DNA of 64,000 nt from Clostridiaceae bacterium (GCA_019391515.1 JAHXQP010000017.1:1-64000); one strand, 5' to 3'; shown: positions 26,155 to 35,863, counted from the first letter of the stretch. The notes: a model not told the origin generated them from the letters alone. A program made the numbers and translations.

Positions 26155-27948
26155 CTACTGTTCTATTATTTTTATTCCTGCTAAATTCATTAAATTTTTT
26201 GCATTAGTTGATGTTGATTTTCCTGATTTTATCTTATAATCAAATCTAATAGTCTTATCTTCATATTTATCTTCAAAATAAAAATTCCTTATTCTTTCCT
26301 TTGAGTCTAAGGCACAAAGCTCTAAGTCATGGGTAGTTATCATTCCTATAATATTATCTTTATTTAAATTTCCTATAACATTTTTAGCACCTAGGATTCT
26401 ATCTACTGAATTTGTCCCAGTAAATATTTCATCTATTAAAAATATCATATTATCCTCGTTCTTTGACCTATCTATAATCCTTTTAATACGAAGTATTTCT
26501 GCATAAAAAGTAGATATTCCACCCTTTAAATTATCTACAATCCTCATAGATGTAATTATATCTAATAAAGTAAGCTCTATAGATTTGGCACAAACTCCTG
26601 CTCCATTGTAAGCTAGTACAAGATTTATACCTATGGTCCTTAAAAATGTAGTTTTTCCTGACATATTTGAACCAGTTATGATAAATATTTCATTGTCTAT
26701 TCTAATATCATTGTCTACCCTATCTTCCATATTTATTAGTGGGTGGCCTAGTTCTTCAGCTATTATTTTAGATTTTCCGTCTACTATTTCCGGAAATATT
26801 ATATGGGAGTTTATATTGTTTAATACTGAAAAACTAATTAAACTTTCTATTTCTCCTATACCTTCAATCCAACATCTAACCTTTTCCCTATATTTGTCCT
26901 TCCACTTTTCAAGCAAAAATATACACTGATAATCCCAAAGCAACAATACATTTAAAAATAAATTAGCAATTCCACCTGAACGAATATTAATTATCTCTGT
27001 GATCTTATCCAGTCCTTTTATAGCTTCTATAGAAGACCGACCTTGAGAAAACATAGTTTCTTTAATTCTTTTTAATTCTTCACTAGAAAAATCCTCTTTT
27101 TCTAGAAATTTTAAAACTTCTAAATACGTCTCCAGATTGTATTTTAAATAATGTACAGTTCCTAATATTTTACTATTTCTAAACATACTTAATAGCCATA
27201 TTAAAACCTGAACTATTAATACATCTAAACCTATATAAATCATAAAATGATTTCTAGAGATAATTCCAAATATAATAATACTAAAGACTAAAGTAGGCAT
27301 AAATCTAATTAAGTTTTTTATAAATTTACTTTTAAATAAATTTTCCTTTGACTCTGCATATTTTATAAGTATCTCTGGATCTTTTAAGTCTTTTTTATTT
27401 TTATAAGTTAGATACTCTATTTCCTGTACTAAGCCTAGCTTTCCACTTAATTCTTTAATAGCCTCTTGTCTCAAATAAATCTTTTTCTTGTCTTTATCTG
27501 GTTTTAAAAGATTATTGGCAAATATTTTTCTTCCAGTATGGGTATTTGTAATATTTAATAGTTGAAAAATAGAGTTTTCTCCTACTATATCTAAGTCATT
27601 TGAATAGTCATGACTCGTATCTATAAACTCTTTTCCTGTGTCTTTAAAATCTATCCAAGCTCCATCTATTCTAGATATATATCTCCCATTTATATCCTCT
27701 AAAATCTTAGCCCGTTCCCTTTCTTCTCTTATCTTTTGATGATATACTACTAAAACAGAAAATAAAAACACTAATATTATTTCCAAAGTTAAAAACAAAT
27801 TTCCAAAACCATTGTAAATCTTATATCCAAAATAAATAATTAATACAATGAGAAAAAATCTAATATTACTGATTATATTATCCTTTTTTCCTAAGGATTT
27901 ATATAAATTATTGTATTCTTCTTTTTTATCTATAAACCTTTTTCTCAT
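26155..27948 (-). CDS. membrane-anchored MutS-like ATPase
   Basis: The 597-residue protein has two membrane segments near residues 28-48 and 52-70, a second hydrophobic pair near 210-250, a lever-like helical region, and a C-terminal MutS ATPase domain. Walker A is GSNMSGKTTFLR, with FLIDEIFTGTN (Walker B and signature) and a TTHDLELC switch. It lacks the MutS mismatch-recognition and connector domains. Membrane-anchored MutS-like proteins of this architecture occur in Firmicutes but have no established role. It appears monocistronic. Confidence 0.85.
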   Translation of the reverse strand: MRKRFIDKKEEYNNLYKSLGKKDNIISNIRFFLIVLIIYFGYKIYNGFGNLFLTLEIILVFLFSVLVVYHQKIREERERAKILEDINGRYISRIDGAWIDFKDTGKEFIDTSHDYSNDLDIVGENSIFQLLNITNTHTGRKIFANNLLKPDKDKKKIYLRQEAIKELSGKLGLVQEIEYLTYKNKKDLKDPEILIKYAESKENLFKSKFIKNLIRFMPTLVFSIIIFGIISRNHFMIYIGLDVLIVQVLIWLLSMFRNSKILGTVHYLKYNLETYLEVLKFLEKEDFSSEELKRIKETMFSQGRSSIEAIKGLDKITEIINIRSGGIANLFLNVLLLWDYQCIFLLEKWKDKYREKVRCWIEGIGEIESLISFSVLNNINSHIIFPEIVDGKSKIIAEELGHPLINMEDRVDNDIRIDNEIFIITGSNMSGKTTFLRTIGINLVLAYNGAGVCAKSIELTLLDIITSMRIVDNLKGGISTFYAEILRIKRIIDRSKNEDNMIFLIDEIFTGTNSVDRILGAKNVIGNLNKDNIIGMITTHDLELCALDSKERIRNFYFEDKYEDKTIRFDYKIKSGKSTSTNAKNLMNLAGIKIIEQ

Positions 27949-28111
27949 TCAATCATCTCCAATAAGAGCATTATAACATATCTAACTATATCACTCATAA
28001 CTTTTTCTCTTAGTCACATTTAGCATTTCATGTCTTCCATCTTTATATAGTTTGTACTTAAACTTAATGTTTTATATTAAAAAACATCATGAAATTATAT
28101 TATAATCCTTA

Positions 28112-28876
28112 CTAGATATAAATTTGAAAGTTTGTAAATTTAAATATACCATTGCCTTGTTTTAATTTACCAGAATTAAATATTTCAGTGAATCCATCAT
28201 CTATTTCATTTATTAAAGTTTTCGGAATATCCAAAGTATAGTGTGCAGGCAAAATTTTTTCAATATTGAGTTTTCGAACTTTCTTCACTGATTTCATAAA
28301 TTCTATTGGATCTGTTGTTGGATAAAAGGCATATAAAATACCCTTATAAATCAAATCACCTGAATATAGATAATTTCGTTCTAATTCGTAAAGACAGATA
28401 TGCCCCGGTGAATGTCCTGGAGTATGTATAACTTGAACCGTTCTTTTTCCTAAATCAAATAAATCACCATCATATAATATACGCTCTGGTTCACCTTGGA
28501 AAAGCTGATACTTAGTAATATCAAAATCAATAGGAAAATCACAAGGTTTCTTTATTAAATTGTTTTTGACAACTTGTAATGGAATTGGAAATTTAGAGGA
28601 AAGCCATTCTTTTTCTGTTTCATAAACTGATATATTCCTAAAAAACTTATGCCCGCCAATATGATCCCAATGAACATGAGTTGTAACAATTTCAAGCGGC
28701 AACTCTGTAATTTCATCAACAACAGTTTTTATGTTTGATACACCTAATCCAGTATCAATAAGCAATGCTTTCTCAGCCCCAATAAGCAGATAGCAATGAG
28801 TTTCTTCCCAATGCCTATACTCACTGATTACATACGTATCACAATCTATTTTTTCAACAGTAAACCAATCATTCAT
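28112..28876 (-). CDS. metallo-beta-lactamase-fold hydrolase
   Basis: The 254-residue protein has the full MBL zinc signature: THVHWDHIGGH (HxHxDH), the next His in HTPGHSPGH, Asp in YSGDLIY, and the final His in PAHYTLD. It resembles glyoxalase-II-like or lactonase-like hydrolases; no substrate can be given. By eye its base composition is a little higher in GC than its neighbours, which could reflect transfer. It is monocistronic. Confidence 0.85.
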   Translation of the reverse strand: MNDWFTVEKIDCDTYVISEYRHWEETHCYLLIGAEKALLIDTGLGVSNIKTVVDEITELPLEIVTTHVHWDHIGGHKFFRNISVYETEKEWLSSKFPIPLQVVKNNLIKKPCDFPIDFDITKYQLFQGEPERILYDGDLFDLGKRTVQVIHTPGHSPGHICLYELERNYLYSGDLIYKGILYAFYPTTDPIEFMKSVKKVRKLNIEKILPAHYTLDIPKTLINEIDDGFTEIFNSGKLKQGNGIFKFTNFQIYI

Positions 28877-28939
28877 TTTTCACCTTCTAACAATTATATA
28901 AGTAATCTTTACTTCACATTTTCTAACAACTAGAACAAT

Positions 28940-29059
28940 CTAATCAATTCCATTATCACATCCACTAATTTCTACCTCATCTAAATTTTCATTAGGAATC
29001 ATAAAAAATCCACAATAAGGTTTACAACATATATATCTATCATTTCTTTCCTTGCTCAT
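28940..29059 (-). CDS. 39-aa cysteine-rich protein
   Basis: An ATG preceded by GGAG (six to eight bases upstream) opens a 39-codon frame. The peptide has a charged start (MSKERNDRY), then CCKPYCGFF, and a late Cys (SGCDNG), with an acidic middle. The CC-x3-C pattern plus a distal Cys could bind zinc or iron. It lies 26 bp downstream of the recQ stop on the same strand, so it may be cotranscribed with recQ. No family is recognised. Confidence 0.55.
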   Translation of the reverse strand: MSKERNDRYICCKPYCGFFMIPNENLDEVEISGCDNGID

Positions 29060-29085
29060 AGCTTTTCTCCTAGATTAATTATATT

Positions 29086-31218
29086 TTATGAATAAGTTCT
29101 TTTATATAATACTTTTTTTATGTCTAGGTACGAAATACTATCTGGCAATTTTTCTTTAATAGGTTTTAAATAATTAGAGCCTACTTCGTCAACTACTTCC
29201 AGTACTTGTTTCTCTATACTTTCATCTACCATGTTTGACCAATCTATTTTCTTCCCTTCGTTTTGGCATTTAACTAGATGATTAAAAATCGTTTCCTCCA
29301 CTAGATTTCTTTCTTTTGCAATTTCTTCTATTGCTTTCCCTTCAATATATAGATTATAACTTATTTCATGGCTTTTTATTTTTCCACTGCTTGATTTTGC
29401 ATTATTATCTTTTTTCAACTTCTTAGGTGCATCTGAACCTGTTTTTTCTCTGTACTCTAATATAGCATCTAAAAATATTTCTCCATATCTTTCATACTTT
29501 ACATTCCCTATACCTTTCATAGTAAGCATTTCTTCTTTATTTTCTGGTAAATAGGTACACATCTCCCTTAGAGTACTATCTGAAAATATAACATAGGGAG
29601 GTACACTTTTTTTCATAGCTATTTCCATACGAATACCTCTAAGCTCTTTAAATAGCTCCCCATGTATAGGTAAATCTCTCTTAGGCAATTCTTCTTCTTT
29701 TTCAACTCTTTGATATACCTTCTTCTTTCCCTTTAGTATCTCCATAGATTTAGGAGTTAATTGAACAACAGGAAATTTTCCTTCTGTCATATGGAGGTAT
29801 GCATCTGCTATAAGGAGTAAAATCATATCCTTTATAGCTTTTTCAGTATATTCATCCATAATTCCATACGTTGATAGTTTATCTAATCCAAATTCTAAAA
29901 TTCTTTTATCCCTTGAACCCATGAGAACTTTAGCAACCATAGTAGTACCATATCTTTGTTCCATTCTATATACACAAGAAATTATCTTCTTAGCTTCTAA
30001 ACTAATATCTTTTAGTTCTCTATCATCCAAACAATTGCTGCAAAAATTACAGTTTTTATTTCCCACTTCCTCGCCAAAATAATTACGAAGCCTTCCCCTT
30101 AAACAATCTCTAGTATGGCAATAGTCTATCATATGTTGAAGATTTTTATATGATATTTCCTGTCTTTTAGGGTTATAAATACTTTGTTCAATAAGATATT
30201 TCTGTTTTATAACATCTTGAGGTGAGTATAGTAGAATACAATCACTTTTTTCTCCATCCCTTCCAGCACGTCCAGCTTCTTGATAATAAGCTTCTATATT
30301 CTGGGGCATATTATGGTGGATTACAAATCTGACATTAGATTTATCTATACCCATTCCAAAGGCATTTGTTGCAACCATGACTAAAATTTTATCATATATA
30401 AAATCTTCTTGTGTCCTCTTTCTTTCTTCATTTGTTAGGCCAGCATGATATATACCTACATTAAATCCCTTTTCACTTAAAAAGTTTCCTACACTTTCTA
30501 CTTCTTTTCTAGTAGCACAATATATAATTCCCGACTCTTCAGGACTTTTTTCTAAATAATTCAATATAAAAGTTTTTTTATCTGAAGACTTTTTAACTTC
30601 AAAATATAGATTAGGACGATCGAAACCAGTTATTATCTTCAGTGGATTATTAAGATTTAATATCTTGCAAATATCTTCTACTATTTCCTCAGTAGCCGTA
30701 GCAGTAAAAGCTCCTATTACTGGTCTATAATCTAGACTAGATATAAATTTAGGAATCTCCCTATAACTAGGACGAAAATCATGTCCCCATTGACTAATAC
30801 AATGAGCTTCATCTACAGCAACTAAAGGTATTTTTACCTTTCTAGTAAAATTCAAAAATATCTCAGAATTAAGCCTCTCTGGCGCTATATATATAAGCTT
30901 ATATTTTCCTTTTATACTTTCATCTATTCTTAAGTTCTGCTCCCTTATAGACAATGTACTATTTATAAAAGTAGCAGGAATTCCAAATTCATTAAGTGCA
31001 TCTACTTGGTCTTTCATTAAAGATATTAATGGGGAAATTACTAGTGTAATGCCATCTAATAATAGAGCAGGAATTTGATAACATAATGATTTCCCTCCAC
31101 TAGTAGGCATTATGCCTAGTACATCTCTTCTATCTAGGACCCCTTCTATTAGTTCTTTTTGTCCACTTCTAAATTCTTCAAACCCAAAATACTCATGTAG
31201 TACTACTTCTGCATTCAT
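29086..31218 (-). CDS. recQ: ATP-dependent DNA helicase RecQ
   Basis: The 710-residue protein has the complete bacterial RecQ layout: helicase motifs [15 protein letters not shown] (Walker A), [17 protein letters not shown] and [10 protein letters not shown] (motif VI), the RQC zinc site (CHTRDC, CNFCSNC), an HRDC domain (about 515-585) and a C-terminal helix-turn-helix-like domain (about 605-700, with [20 protein letters not shown]). It unwinds DNA 3' to 5' in recombination and replication repair. Its start codon ATG has a ribosome binding site of GGGGG type. Confidence 0.96.
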   Translation of the reverse strand: MNAEVVLHEYFGFEEFRSGQKELIEGVLDRRDVLGIMPTSGGKSLCYQIPALLLDGITLVISPLISLMKDQVDALNEFGIPATFINSTLSIREQNLRIDESIKGKYKLIYIAPERLNSEIFLNFTRKVKIPLVAVDEAHCISQWGHDFRPSYREIPKFISSLDYRPVIGAFTATATEEIVEDICKILNLNNPLKIITGFDRPNLYFEVKKSSDKKTFILNYLEKSPEESGIIYCATRKEVESVGNFLSEKGFNVGIYHAGLTNEERKRTQEDFIYDKILVMVATNAFGMGIDKSNVRFVIHHNMPQNIEAYYQEAGRAGRDGEKSDCILLYSPQDVIKQKYLIEQSIYNPKRQEISYKNLQHMIDYCHTRDCLRGRLRNYFGEEVGNKNCNFCSNCLDDRELKDISLEAKKIISCVYRMEQRYGTTMVAKVLMGSRDKRILEFGLDKLSTYGIMDEYTEKAIKDMILLLIADAYLHMTEGKFPVVQLTPKSMEILKGKKKVYQRVEKEEELPKRDLPIHGELFKELRGIRMEIAMKKSVPPYVIFSDSTLREMCTYLPENKEEMLTMKGIGNVKYERYGEIFLDAILEYREKTGSDAPKKLKKDNNAKSSSGKIKSHEISYNLYIEGKAIEEIAKERNLVEETIFNHLVKCQNEGKKIDWSNMVDESIEKQVLEVVDEVGSNYLKPIKEKLPDSISYLDIKKVLYKRTYS

Positions 31219-31289
31219 TTAATTTTCCCCCTTATAACCATGGAATAATACTAATACTTATTGTATCAGATAATATTTAAAAATAAAAT

Positions 31290-31335
31290 AATACCTATAT
31301 CCAATAAAGTAACATTTCATTGGATATAGGTATTA
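31290..31335 (-). terminator. terminator of the thiC-thiW operon
   Basis: AATACCTATATCCAAT and its perfect complement form a 16-bp stem followed by ATTTTATTTTT on the minus strand. Confidence 0.8.
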
Positions 31336-31371
31336 ATGAATTAGATAAGTATTTCAATTTTACTAAACTAG

Positions 31372-31872
31372 CTATTTAGCATCTATTTGAAATTCTTTGT
31401 TTTTCTCCATTATTTTTAAAATAACTAAAGATAACATACTTCCTCCTATACTACTTAGAATAAAAGGATATATGAAGAAAAATGCTCCTACTTCATTTCC
31501 CATTATATATTTTGCAATCGGAAAAGCAAGTAATCCCCCAAGGATTCCTGTCCCAAATACTTCTCCTATAGCTGAAATATATTTGTTTTTTGTATATCTA
31601 TAGAATACCCCAGCAAGCAATGCACCTATCACACTACCTGGAAAAGCTAATAGACTCCCTGTACCTAATATATTCCTTAAAAAAGATATTGAAAATGCTA
31701 TTCCCGCACTATATAATGGGCCTAATACTATAGAGGATAGAACATTTACAGCATGCTGAACTGGAAAACATTTTGAAACCCCAACTGGAATATATATTAA
31801 ATTTCCAAGGGCTACTCCCATGGCTATGAACATTCCAGATATGGCCAATTTTCCACTCTTCTTTTCTACCAT
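31372..31872 (-). CDS. thiW: ThiW, thiamine-related ECF transporter S component
   Basis: The 166-residue protein has five or six membrane segments and the ThiW signature around PVGVSKCFPVQHAVNVLSS. It is thought to be the substrate-capture subunit of an energy-coupling-factor importer for a thiamine precursor, most likely a thiazole moiety, sharing a common ECF module encoded elsewhere. It is 19 bp downstream of thiC and under the same TPP riboswitch. Confidence 0.9.
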   Translation of the reverse strand: MVEKKSGKLAISGMFIAMGVALGNLIYIPVGVSKCFPVQHAVNVLSSIVLGPLYSAGIAFSISFLRNILGTGSLLAFPGSVIGALLAGVFYRYTKNKYISAIGEVFGTGILGGLLAFPIAKYIMGNEVGAFFFIYPFILSSIGGSMLSLVILKIMEKNKEFQIDAK

Positions 31873-31891
31873 TTAAATCACCTTCAATTTG

Positions 31892-33205
31892 TTAATCATC
31901 ATTTCTTAAAATATTTATATCTTTTCCATCCATTATCCTATTCATATTTCTCACAGAACACATTTTTCCACACATTGTACAGCTATCTTCATGTTCTGGA
32001 GTAGATTCTTTTCTATATCTTCTTGCCTTTTCTTCATCTATTGCTAGGCTAAACATTTTCTCCCAATCTAATTTTCTCCTTGCCACACTCATTTCTAAAT
32101 CCCATTCTTTTGCCCCAGGTAATCCTTTAGCTAGATCTCCTACATGAGCTGCAATCTTTGAAGCAATAATTCCTTCTTTCATATCATCTAAATCTGGAAG
32201 TCTTAAATGTTCTGCTGGTGTTACATAGCATAGAAAATCTGCTCCACTACTTGCAGCTATTGCACCTCCAATAGCGCTTGTTATATGGTCGTATCCAGGT
32301 GCTACATCAGTAACTATTGGTCCAAGAACATAGAAAGGAGCACCATGGCATAGCTTTTTCTCTAACAATACATTTGCTTCTATTTCTTCTATAGCTATAT
32401 GACCTGGTCCTTCTATCATAACTTGTACATTCCTTTCCCAGGCCCTTTTTGCCAGTTCTCCCAGAACTATAAGCTCTTCTATCTGTGGACCATCAGTACC
32501 ATCCTCAATACTTCCAGGTCTTAGAGCATCACCAAGACTTATTGTCATGTCATATTCTTCACATATATCTAAAAGTTCATCAAAATATTCATAAAATGGA
32601 TTTTCCTTATTATTTAATTCCATCCAAGCGTATAAAAGTGATCCCCCTCTTGATACTATATTGGTAACCCTGTTATTCTTTTTAAAAACTTCAGCTGTCC
32701 TTCTATTCATTCCTGCATGAACTGTTATAAAATCCACTCCATCTTTCCCATGCTTTCTTGCTACATCTAAAAATTCCTTTGAAGTAATATCTTTTAATTC
32801 TTTATCATAAAACCCTACAGCATCATATACTGGAACAGTTCCTACTATCGCAGAAGACATTTCAACCAATCCTCTTCTAAATTCTTCGGTTTTTCCAAAA
32901 GAACTTAAATCCATTATGGCTTCTACATCCATATCTATAGCAGTTTTTACTTTTTCAAGTTCCACATCCACATTTGGACAATCTCTGGAAATACCTAAAT
33001 TTACATTTATCTTTGTTTTTAGTCCTTGACCTATTCCCTCTGGACTTAGAGAACTATGTTTTTTGTTTGCAGGTATAACAATTTTACCTTCAGCTATTCT
33101 ACTTCTTAAAACTTCAATATCCATTCTTTCTTTTTCTGCTACCACCTCCATTTCTTTTGTAATAATTCCTTTCTTAGCTGCATCCATTTGAGTTGTATAA
33201 TTCAT
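31892..33205 (-). CDS. thiC: phosphomethylpyrimidine synthase
   Basis: It is the radical SAM enzyme that rearranges aminoimidazole ribotide to hydroxymethylpyrimidine phosphate. The 437-residue protein matches the family: [51 protein letters not shown], and the C-terminal cluster motif [11 protein letters not shown] (CxxCxxxxC type). Translation starts at an ATG with GGGGGAG upstream. It sits between a ThiE-N-like gene and thiW in a TPP-riboswitch operon. Confidence 0.97.
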   Translation of the reverse strand: MNYTTQMDAAKKGIITKEMEVVAEKERMDIEVLRSRIAEGKIVIPANKKHSSLSPEGIGQGLKTKINVNLGISRDCPNVDVELEKVKTAIDMDVEAIMDLSSFGKTEEFRRGLVEMSSAIVGTVPVYDAVGFYDKELKDITSKEFLDVARKHGKDGVDFITVHAGMNRRTAEVFKKNNRVTNIVSRGGSLLYAWMELNNKENPFYEYFDELLDICEEYDMTISLGDALRPGSIEDGTDGPQIEELIVLGELAKRAWERNVQVMIEGPGHIAIEEIEANVLLEKKLCHGAPFYVLGPIVTDVAPGYDHITSAIGGAIAASSGADFLCYVTPAEHLRLPDLDDMKEGIIASKIAAHVGDLAKGLPGAKEWDLEMSVARRKLDWEKMFSLAIDEEKARRYRKESTPEHEDSCTMCGKMCSVRNMNRIMDGKDINILRNDD

Positions 33206-33230
33206 TTAAAACTCCCCCTTATTTATTTTT

Positions 33231-33647
33231 TTAATCTATATCATCTTTCTTCATATTTAAAAAAACTTTCTTTTCCAATGTATATATTTTAAATCTTAAT
33301 TCTTCATAGGCTTTTGATTCTTCATAATATTCTATAATTTTTAAGCATTCTTCAATGCTTCTCAAACCTTCCTCAACCCTTTTAAAATTAGAAACAATTA
33401 AATCTTCTATACTCTCTTTTCTATCTAGACTACTTTCCTTTGACGTTTTAAGTCCCACATCCTTTGAGGCTTCTCTGCTTTTGATTAGTTCTAAACTAGA
33501 AAAACCTTTCCTCACTAAATGGCGTATTTCCCTTATTTCTCTTGATATTTCACCATCTTCAAATATAAATCTTTCTATATCCTCTATAACCCTAAGTCCT
33601 TCTGATACCCTGTTTATATTAGCATCTATTATTCTATATACACTCAA
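33231..33647 (-). CDS. stand-alone ThiE N-terminal-type domain protein
   Basis: The 138-residue protein opens YRIIDANINRVSEGLRVIEDI, which matches the N-terminal extension found in some (for example cyanobacterial) thiamine-phosphate synthases, and repeats a related motif FKRVEEGLRSIEECLKI at about residues 88-105. The ThiE TIM-barrel catalytic domain is absent. The start is TTG with AGGTGG upstream. As the first gene after the TPP riboswitch it must serve thiamine synthesis, but its activity is not known; it may be a partner of a separately encoded ThiE. Confidence 0.75.
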   Translation of the reverse strand: MSVYRIIDANINRVSEGLRVIEDIERFIFEDGEISREIREIRHLVRKGFSSLELIKSREASKDVGLKTSKESSLDRKESIEDLIVSNFKRVEEGLRSIEECLKIIEYYEESKAYEELRFKIYTLEKKVFLNMKKDDID

Positions 33648-33671
33648 ATTACCACCTGCCTTTCAGACAAA

Positions 33672-33706
33672 TAAAAAACTGTATATTCCAACAGAATATA
33701 CAGTTA
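33672..33706 (-). terminator. TPP-riboswitch terminator upstream of the thiC operon
   Basis: AACTGTATATTC pairs with GAATATACAGTT, followed by TTTTTATTTG. Its loop GTTGGAAT is complementary to TTCCAAC at the aptamer end, a plausible antiterminator pairing. Confidence 0.8.
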
Positions 33707-33734
33707 AGTATCAAAATAAATATAAAAAAACTGA

Positions 33735-33816
33735 TCCCTCCGTTGGAATTACCCAAATCAGGTTCTTAGGGTCAGGAATAACATTCCTATCTCAGCCTAT
33801 CAATATAAGCCCCCCT
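33735..33816 (-). promoter_or_regulatory. TPP riboswitch (thi box) of the thiC operon
   Basis: The conserved GGGG, GGCTGAGAT, GACCC, GAACCTGAT and GGGTAAT elements occur in order on the minus strand. Confidence 0.95.
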
Positions 33817-33986
33817 TATGTTTTATATTAAGTTTTAATTTTAACAACTCCATCATATCATCTTTTAAAGATTATGTAAAATTAAATATATTAAATAAAA
33901 GATATAATTGTAGATTGATGTAACATATTTCCTAGGTATATGAATATTATATAAAGATACATATCATTTTGATTGGAGATATTTAT

Positions 33987-34436
33987 ATGACTAATAAAAT
34001 TGTAATATCTATTATAATTTTAATATCTTTTCTAGCAAAAAATAAATCTATGGTTTTTGCTGGATTTATTATTTTATTATTATCTTTTTTAAATAATGAT
34101 AATTTAAACAATCTACCTAAAAATTATTTTTTAAACATCGGAATGACTTTTTTAATGATTTGGATGCTATCCCCTTTATTAGATAAAGAAAACAACCTAC
34201 AACTATTAAATATGAAAAGCTATTTGAACTTAGAAGCTATTGTTTCTTTCATAGTTGGTTTTTTTATTGTAATAATAGCTGCAAAAGGACTAAATTTTTT
34301 AAATAATAATCAATCTGTTTTAACTGGTGTAATAACTGGTTCTATTATTGGAGTAACCTTTTTTGGCGGAATTCCTGTAGGCATCTTAACTGCTTCTGGT
34401 ATAACTTTTTTGATATTAAAAATTATTAAGCATTAA
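33987..34436 (+). CDS. DUF441-family membrane protein (YeaL type)
   Basis: The protein of about 149 residues has four hydrophobic segments and the DUF441 features GIPVGILTASGITFLI near the C-terminus and NIGMTFLMIWMLSPL in the middle. No function is known. The ATG at 33987 has GGAG eight bases upstream. It is divergent from the thi operon. Confidence 0.85.
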   Translation: MTNKIVISIIILISFLAKNKSMVFAGFIILLLSFLNNDNLNNLPKNYFLNIGMTFLMIWMLSPLLDKENNLQLLNMKSYLNLEAIVSFIVGFFIVIIAAKGLNFLNNNQSVLTGVITGSIIGVTFFGGIPVGILTASGITFLILKIIKH

Positions 34437-34510
34437 CACTTTCCCATTATAGGGCATAGTCTTATAATAGGAATTGGATTTTCCTATTCCTTATCAGGGG
34501 GTGCTAAAAA

Positions 34511-34609
34511 ATGGGAAATAAACAATGTGGATGGAATAGAGGTTGTCCAGATACTTCACTATTATTCTTCTTTCTACTGCTAGTTATTATTTTCTGTGAC
34601 CATTGTTAA
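34511..34609 (+). CDS. 32-aa hydrophobic protein of spore-protein (YjcZ-like) type
   Basis: An ATG with GGGGGTG about seven bases upstream opens a 32-codon frame. The peptide has a glycine/cysteine-containing start (MGNKQCGWNRGC), then a single hydrophobic helix SLLFFFLLLVIIF and a CDHC tail. Short proteins with this -SLLFFFLLL- helix are common in spore formers and often sporulation-linked. No homologue is claimed beyond that pattern. A hairpin terminator follows. Confidence 0.6.
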   Translation: MGNKQCGWNRGCPDTSLLFFFLLLVIIFCDHC

Positions 34610-34625
34610 GGATATTAGTGACAAA

Positions 34626-34668
34626 AAGGGTCAGAGGCATATAATCTATATGCCCTGGCTCTTCTATT
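34626..34668 (+). terminator. terminator after the 32-aa protein gene
   Basis: GGCATATA pairs with TATATGCC, extended by weaker pairs (GGGTCAG with CTGGCTC), followed by TATTTTTTATTTT. Confidence 0.65.
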
Positions 34669-34682
34669 TTTTATTTTATAAA

Positions 34683-34697
34683 TGATAATAATTATCA
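34683..34697. promoter_or_regulatory. perfect 7-1-7 Fur box at the S4 paralogue promoter
   Basis: TGATAAT-A-ATTATCA is an exact match to the Firmicute Fur-box consensus TGATAATNATTATCA and abuts the -35 hexamer of the rpsD promoter, so bound repressor would block RNA polymerase. Confidence 0.8.
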
Positions 34698-34726
34698 TTT
34701 ACATTGAGTTACCAATATAGTATACT
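34698..34726 (+). promoter_or_regulatory. promoter of the S4 paralogue
   Basis: TTTACA (34698-34703), 17 bases, TATACT (34721-34726). Confidence 0.7.
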
Positions 34727-34775
34727 ATTATTGGTTTCAAATTATCGCGGCAAATATAATATTGGAGATGATAAT

Positions 34776-35375
34776 TTGGCAACTATGCAATATCCTAGAT
34801 TTAAACAATCTAGAAGATTAGGGTTAAATGTTTGTGGCCATCCAAAAGCTATGAATAGGGCTCATAAAGGTGCTTCAAGGGATGATAAAAAGCTTTCAAA
34901 TTATGGAATGCAGTTATTAGAAAAGCAAAGACTCCGTGCTTATTATGGAGTAATGGAAAAACAATTTTTAAAATATGTAAGGGAAGCAAAGAAAGCTGAC
35001 GAACAAACCAGCCATGCTCTGGTTAAAATACTAGAGTCTAGACTGGATAATTTAGTATATAGATTAGGGTTTGCTTCGTCTATTAGACAAGCAAGACAAA
35101 TGGTTGTACATGGTCATATACTATTAAATGGTACAAAGGTAGATATACCTTCCTATAGGGTAAAAATAGGAGATACTATTTCTTTGAAAGAGAAATCACA
35201 AAATGTAGAACTGTTTATGGACAATTTTTACTCTAGTTTCTATATTAACTATCCTTATCTAGATAAGGATAAAGAAAGTTTCTCTGGTAAATATTTAAGA
35301 TATCCAGAAAGAGATGAAGTACCTATTGAAATTGATGATCAATTAGTAGTTGAATACTACTCAAAACTTATATGA
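34776..35375 (+). CDS. rpsD: 30S ribosomal protein S4, cysteine-poor (C-) form
   Basis: The protein of about 199 residues has the S4 N-terminal domain ([42 protein letters not shown]) and the S4 RNA-binding domain ([34 protein letters not shown]). S4 nucleates 16S rRNA assembly. The zinc-finger cysteines of the C+ form are absent; only one Cys remains. The TTG at 34776 is chosen because GGAG lies eight bases upstream, giving a normal length. It is isolated from other ribosomal genes and has a Fur box at its promoter, so it may be a condition-specific copy; it could also be the only S4. Confidence 0.92.
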   Translation: MATMQYPRFKQSRRLGLNVCGHPKAMNRAHKGASRDDKKLSNYGMQLLEKQRLRAYYGVMEKQFLKYVREAKKADEQTSHALVKILESRLDNLVYRLGFASSIRQARQMVVHGHILLNGTKVDIPSYRVKIGDTISLKEKSQNVELFMDNFYSSFYINYPYLDKDKESFSGKYLRYPERDEVPIEIDDQLVVEYYSKLI

Positions 35376-35378
35376 TAA

Positions 35379-35410
35379 TAAAAACACTTGGAAATTCCAA
35401 GTGTTTTTTT
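35379..35410 (+). terminator. terminator of rpsD
   Basis: AAAACACTTGGAA pairs with TTCCAAGTGTTTT, followed by TTT. Confidence 0.85.
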
Positions 35411-35630
35411 GCATTTATCTACCATATTCTAGAAAAACAGGAATAATAAAGTAAGCTTATCATAAAATATTAATAAGATGGAATTTAAATAAAGTTTAAA
35501 GATAAACTTTAAACAAGCCTAAAATCCTCTCTTCTCATCCACATTTCCAGTCCCCAAAATATTTCTTTACTTTCTCCTAGTTTAAGAAGTACAGAACTTA
35601 TATAAGTTTTAATCCTAGGAGGTGAGTAGA

Positions 35631-35768
35631 ATGACAGTTCTAGAAAATCTTTTTAAATTTTTAACTATTTTACTTAGTTTCCTAATTCAACTAATACAAT
35701 TTCAAAATATAAAAAATAGCAAGAACTCCTCTGAAAAGAAGAGTTCTAAAAGAAAGAGAAAAGTTTAA
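35631..35768 (+). CDS. 45-aa membrane-associated small protein
   Basis: A strong AGGAGGTG seven bases before the ATG opens a 45-codon frame. Residues 1-25 form a hydrophobic/amphipathic helix (FLTILLSFLIQLIQF) and the remainder is a very basic, Ser/Lys-rich tail (KKSSKRKRKV). It is probably membrane-associated with a cytoplasmic charged tail. No family is recognised. The strong ribosome site and following hairpin support real expression. The 220 bp between the rpsD terminator and this gene show no other feature. Confidence 0.6.
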   Translation: MTVLENLFKFLTILLSFLIQLIQFQNIKNSKNSSEKKSSKRKRKV

Positions 35769-35772
35769 ACTT

Positions 35773-35800
35773 ATAGGGGAGTTGCAGCTCCCCTATAAAG
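35773..35800 (+). terminator. GC-rich hairpin after the 45-aa protein gene
   Basis: TTATAGGGGAG pairs with CTCCCCTATAA around a short loop; a T-run is lacking, so termination strength is uncertain. Confidence 0.5.
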
Positions 35801-35863
35801 CCCCTCAGTTTATATTATATCATTAATTTAGAATTTTATTACACATTTTAGAACTTTAAAAAT

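Noticed and set aside
26155-31218. MutS-like, MBL hydrolase, Cys-rich peptide and RecQ considered as a defence island
   Set aside because: Spacing is wide, genes are separately punctuated, RecQ has the normal housekeeping architecture, and no restriction, CBASS, retron or nuclease partners are visible.
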